Shown here: piece after piece, positions 33,107-35,784 of the stretch
Numbering within the stretch: the first letter of the stretch is position 1
Layout: each line of letters opens with the position of its first letter
Source: Dysgonomonas sp. Marseille-P4677
Lineage (GTDB): Bacteria > Bacteroidota > Bacteroidia > Bacteroidales > Dysgonomonadaceae
Direction: 5' to 3'
Assembly: GCF_016652235.1 (NCBI RefSeq)
Contig: NZ_JAEPKU010000034.1
Location: 1 to 35,784 of the forward strand
DNA length: 35,784 bases
Made by a program: the position numbers and the translations under genes
The notes under the pieces: generated by a model
What the model was told of the DNA's origin: nothing
Seen by the model: only the letters and a program-made list of their open reading frames with translations
Database searches by the model: none

Positions 33107-33910
33107 CTAAGATATAATGTTTGGAAAATCCTTAATTAAGGATTCTTTCTTGTCTTCGAAGAATTCCATTGTGAGTTTATATCCCGCTTGAAATATATCT
33201 TCTACATGGTCGAGATCAAACATCGAGTATTGAGATAATGAGGTTGATTCGATCAGGTAATCACATAAATTACGATCAAGTAATGTGTTCGATCCTGACA
33301 TGTAGTGGAATGAACGTTCTGCAATGTATTTGATGGAGCTTCTGAATTCAGACTTTTTAATGGGACTGACATTTACTCCTATAATTGTTCTACATTCGCG
33401 CCGTATAGTAGATACTGGAAAATTCTTTAATAGGCCGCCATCTACATAATAATGATCGTTTATTTTCACAGGTCGGAATACTATAGGTACAGAGCATGAC
33501 GCTACAACGGCGGGTATTAGCGGGCCTGATTTAAAAATATGGCTCTCTCCATATTCTATATCTGTTGCTACGACATATAAGGGAAACTTTAAGCTTTCGA
33601 AGTTCTTTGCTTTAAGGTATTTCTTCAGAAATGTATTGAATCCTTCGCTTTTGAAAAAACCGCCATGTGGTATTGCGAATTCTGCAAATTCACGGAATAC
33701 TTTTTTCTTAAAAAAAGATATTATTTCTTCAGGTGTATATCCATCCGCATAAAGTGCGCCGGCGAAAGCTCCGGCACTAGTTCCTGATATGATATCAGGA
33801 TAAAGACCTTTTTCGTTGAGAGCTTGTAGTACGCCTAGATGGGCAAACCCCTTGGCTCCGCCGCCACTTAGTGCAACGCCTAGATTGTATGTGCTTTTAT
33901 TTGTGTTCAT
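33107..33910 (-). CDS. Patatin-like phospholipase
   Basis: 267 residues from the ATG at 33910. The frame stays open to 34051, but that upstream ATG lies inside a terminator stem and a -7 box sits between the two, so the shorter form is preferred. The oxyanion-hole motif GGGAKGFAHLG, nucleophile Ser45 in GTSAG, and catalytic Asp157 in VDGGLLKNFP make a complete Ser-Asp dyad. No signal peptide or C-terminal barrel is present, so it is a cytoplasmic RssA/YchK-like esterase rather than a secreted autotransporter type. Physiological lipid substrate unknown. Followed by the GH13 gene. Confidence 0.92.
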   Translation of the reverse strand: MNTNKSTYNLGVALSGGGAKGFAHLGVLQALNEKGLYPDIISGTSAGAFAGALYADGYTPEEIISFFKKKVFREFAEFAIPHGGFFKSEGFNTFLKKYLKAKNFESLKFPLYVVATDIEYGESHIFKSGPLIPAVVASCSVPIVFRPVKINDHYYVDGGLLKNFPVSTIRRECRTIIGVNVSPIKKSEFRSSIKYIAERSFHYMSGSNTLLDRNLCDYLIESTSLSQYSMFDLDHVEDIFQAGYKLTMEFFEDKKESLIKDFPNIIS

Positions 33911-33939
33911 TAAGTAGTAAGGTCCGACATCCTTGAGTG

Positions 33940-33947
33940 CAAAGATA
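33940..33947 (-). promoter_or_regulatory. Candidate -7 box of the patatin-amylase transcript
   Basis: TATCTTTG on the minus strand matches TAnnTTTG and lies 29 bases before the ATG at 33910, supporting that start. No TTTG is present at -33. Confidence 0.45.
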
Positions 33948-34050
33948 ATAAAGTTTTTTGTGGCTAGTAGTCTTATAGGTGCTTTTATGATTTGGTCATT
34001 CTGTATTTTCAGAAAGATATTTTTTTGTGTTTTTGTTATTCGTGGAAACA

Positions 34051-34084
34051 AAAAGAGTTGTTTGAACTATCAAACAACTCTTTT
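34051..34084 (-). terminator. Rho-independent terminator of the ribonuclease G gene
   Basis: A perfect 15-bp stem AAAAGAGTTGTTTGA (34051-34065) / TCAAACAACTCTTTT (34070-34084) with a 4-base loop. It ends in T-rich sequence on both strands, so it could work in either direction. It lies 90 bases after the ribonuclease stop and is the strongest terminator in the window. Confidence 0.85.
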
Positions 34085-34173
34085 TACGTTTTCGTATTTT
34101 AGGGTAGTCTTTATATATTGTTTCTTGAGATGTGATCATCTATTGATGAGTCAAGAAGCAACAATGGCCTACC

Positions 34174-35748
34174 TTATTTTACTTCAAAATCTTGTTTCAT
34201 ATCAATTTCTTCTTTGTTATCATCATAGAAGTGGTATTCGAGTAATGCTAGATCTTGATTTGGGATTATTTTAACTCCCATACCATATCTCCATCTCCAT
34301 TTCCATTTTAGAGAGACAAAGCCCTTATTGATAAATGCTGCTACATATGGATGTATATGTAAGGTAAATTTCTTTACTTTTAGATCTTTTACTAGGTAAC
34401 TGATTTTCATTCGCAAGGTATCAGTGAATAATATCGATGGCCTGATTTCTCCTTTCCCGAAACAGTTTGGACATATTTCGGTTGTGGTGATTTCCATCTC
34501 AGGGCGAACGCGTTGCCGGGTAATTTGCATTAACCCAAATTTGCTTAGAGGCAAAATATTGTGTTTGGCGCGATCATTAGCCATCAACTCTTGCATTCTG
34601 GTAATCAGCTGACTGCGGTGCTCACCTTCAGTCATATCTATAAAGTCGATTACGATAATGCCCCCCATATCTCGTAATCTTAGTTGTCGTGTTATCTCTT
34701 CGGCTGCTGCGGAATTCACTTCCCATGCATTATTTTCTTGTCCGGCTTCCGGGTTTTTAGACCTATTGCCACTATTTACGTCTATTACGTGTAAAGCTTC
34801 AGTATGTTCTATTATTAAATACGCTCCATTTCGGAAAGTAACCGTCTTTCCAAATAGGGCTTTGATTTGCTTTGTTACATTAAAATTGTCGAATATTGGC
34901 AGGTCTCCGGTGTATTGTTTGACAATATTCTTCTTTTCTGGTGCTATAAATGAGATATAGTCTTTAATCTGGTTTCCTGTGTCCAGATCGTTTACATGTA
35001 TTTCCTGAAAGCTAGAGTTGAATACATCTCGTAATAGCGCTACAATGCGTCCTGTTTCCTCAAAAACGAGAGTCGGTAATTTACTCTTTTGTATTTTAGG
35101 AAGATTATCCTCCCATCTTTTTACAAGAGTTTTTAATTCAGTATCCAGATCAGCCACTTTTTTACCTTCAGCAACAGTTCGTACTATTACTCCGAAGTTT
35201 TTGGGCTTAATGCTTTGTATTAACTGCCTCAAACGGGCACGTTCTTCTTTCGATTTAATTTTTTGTGATACGGATACTTTGTCATTAAAGGGAATAACAA
35301 CAAGGAATCGTCCAGCTAGAGACAGTTCCGACGTAAGGCGGGGGCCTTTAGTTGATATTGGTTCTTTAGCTATCTGTACAAGAATTTCTTGCCCCGGTTT
35401 TAGAATGTCACTGATCGATCCATCTTTATCGATGTCCGGTTGCAGTTTCATTTTAGAAATATTAGGCAGTTTCTTCTTGTCAGCTAAAGCTTGTTTATAG
35501 AACTTATCAACAGAATTGAATTGAGCACCAAGATCTAAATAGTGAAGAAAAGCGTCCTTTTTGTATCCTATGTCTACAAATGCAGCGTTGAGTCCTGGCA
35601 TTAGTTTTTTAACTTTGCCGGCATAGATGTTTCCAACCGCATATGATGCGTCTCTACCTTCTTTTTGCAGTTCTACAAGCTTTTTGTCCTCGAGTACTGC
35701 TATTGAGACTTCATTGGGTTGAACATCGACTACTAGTTCGCTATTCAT
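34174..35748 (-). CDS. rng: Ribonuclease G/E family endoribonuclease
   Basis: A 524-residue endoribonuclease for rRNA maturation and mRNA decay. The N-terminal S1-type RNA-binding region has NIYAGKVKKLMPGLNAAFVD. The catalytic magnesium ligands are Asp323 (VIDVNSG) and Asp368 (IIVIDFIDM), spaced as in E. coli RNase E. The zinc-link cysteines are Cys426 and Cys429 (CPNCFGKGE). It lacks the long C-terminal degradosome scaffold of RNase E, so RNase G is the better name. There is an insertion of lysine-rich sequence in the S1 region (about residues 85-110), common in Bacteroidota. The start is 36 bases from the window edge, so its promoter is outside. Confidence 0.96.
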   Translation of the reverse strand: MNSELVVDVQPNEVSIAVLEDKKLVELQKEGRDASYAVGNIYAGKVKKLMPGLNAAFVDIGYKKDAFLHYLDLGAQFNSVDKFYKQALADKKKLPNISKMKLQPDIDKDGSISDILKPGQEILVQIAKEPISTKGPRLTSELSLAGRFLVVIPFNDKVSVSQKIKSKEERARLRQLIQSIKPKNFGVIVRTVAEGKKVADLDTELKTLVKRWEDNLPKIQKSKLPTLVFEETGRIVALLRDVFNSSFQEIHVNDLDTGNQIKDYISFIAPEKKNIVKQYTGDLPIFDNFNVTKQIKALFGKTVTFRNGAYLIIEHTEALHVIDVNSGNRSKNPEAGQENNAWEVNSAAAEEITRQLRLRDMGGIIVIDFIDMTEGEHRSQLITRMQELMANDRAKHNILPLSKFGLMQITRQRVRPEMEITTTEICPNCFGKGEIRPSILFTDTLRMKISYLVKDLKVKKFTLHIHPYVAAFINKGFVSLKWKWRWRYGMGVKIIPNQDLALLEYHFYDDNKEEIDMKQDFEVK

Positions 35749-35784
35749 AAAAATTATTTAGAATTTGTGAATTAAGACTTAAAT

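Noticed and set aside
33911-34051. 47-residue N-terminal extension of the patatin-like protein
   Set aside because: Its ATG lies in the ribonuclease terminator stem, a -7 box sits downstream of it, and relatives start just before the GGGxxG motif.
35018-35500. 160-codon plus-strand open frame inside the ribonuclease gene
   Set aside because: Opposite strand of a housekeeping gene with intact motifs; no independent start signal or homology.
1-35784. CRISPR array, insertion sequence or prophage
   Set aside because: I saw no regularly spaced direct repeats, no intact transposase with flanking inverted repeats, and no phage structural genes.

Overview
The window looks like chromosomal DNA of an anaerobic member of the Bacteroidota, most likely Bacteroidales. 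The evidence is AT-rich DNA, a SusC/SusD pair, several promoters of the Bacteroidota type (TTTG, about 20 bp, TAnnTTTG), almost no Shine-Dalgarno sequences, many Sec, Tat and lipoprotein exported sugar enzymes, and an oxygen-sensitive glycyl radical enzyme. A Dysgonomonas-like genus would fit, but that is inference.

Layout. (1) 1-860: a decayed coding stretch with two in-frame stops, coupled to a small unrecognised ORF. (2) 860-7385: an AraC-type regulator, a NanE-like sugar-phosphate epimerase and a ROK sugar kinase on the minus strand, divergent from a glycyl radical enzyme (GRE) and its activating enzyme on the plus strand. This reads as a small anaerobic catabolic module in which a sugar is phosphorylated, epimerised and then cleaved or dehydrated by radical chemistry. 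The GRE has the Cys-x-Glu active site of eliminases and a GCTE signature I cannot match to a characterised class. (3) 7478-14772: an exported GH31 alpha-glucosidase, then two Tat-exported Gfo/Idh/MocA oxidoreductases, a DUF1080 (3-keto-disaccharide hydrolase) lipoprotein and a sugar isomerase/epimerase-fold lipoprotein. This gene set matches the 3-keto-glycoside cleavage pathway known from gut Bacteroides, here apparently entirely outside the cytoplasm. (4) 15161-28346: a polysaccharide utilization locus with SusC, SusD, a GH144-type (PF10091) enzyme carrying an FN3 domain, two tandem BglX-type GH3 beta-glucosidases and a GH43-like enzyme with discoidin and FN3 modules. GH144 plus GH3 points to beta-1,2-glucan (sophoro-oligosaccharides). 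A strong hairpin separates susCD from the enzymes. (5) 28597-35748, all minus strand: a CAT-anticodon tRNA, the phosphatidylethanolamine pair pssA/psd, prs, a cytoplasmic GH13 amylase with a patatin-like phospholipase, and ribonuclease G.

How it works together. SusCD would import oligosaccharides trimmed by the GH144 enzyme. The GH3 enzymes would release glucose in the periplasm. The 3-keto enzymes could open linkages that ordinary hydrolases cannot, using a tightly bound nicotinamide cofactor. No SusR, hybrid two-component or ECF/anti-sigma regulator sits next to the PUL, so its regulator is elsewhere or is the AraC protein. The housekeeping block is conventional. It offers clear regulatory signals (a canonical promoter before psd, hairpins after prs, rng and the tRNA) that fix several start sites.
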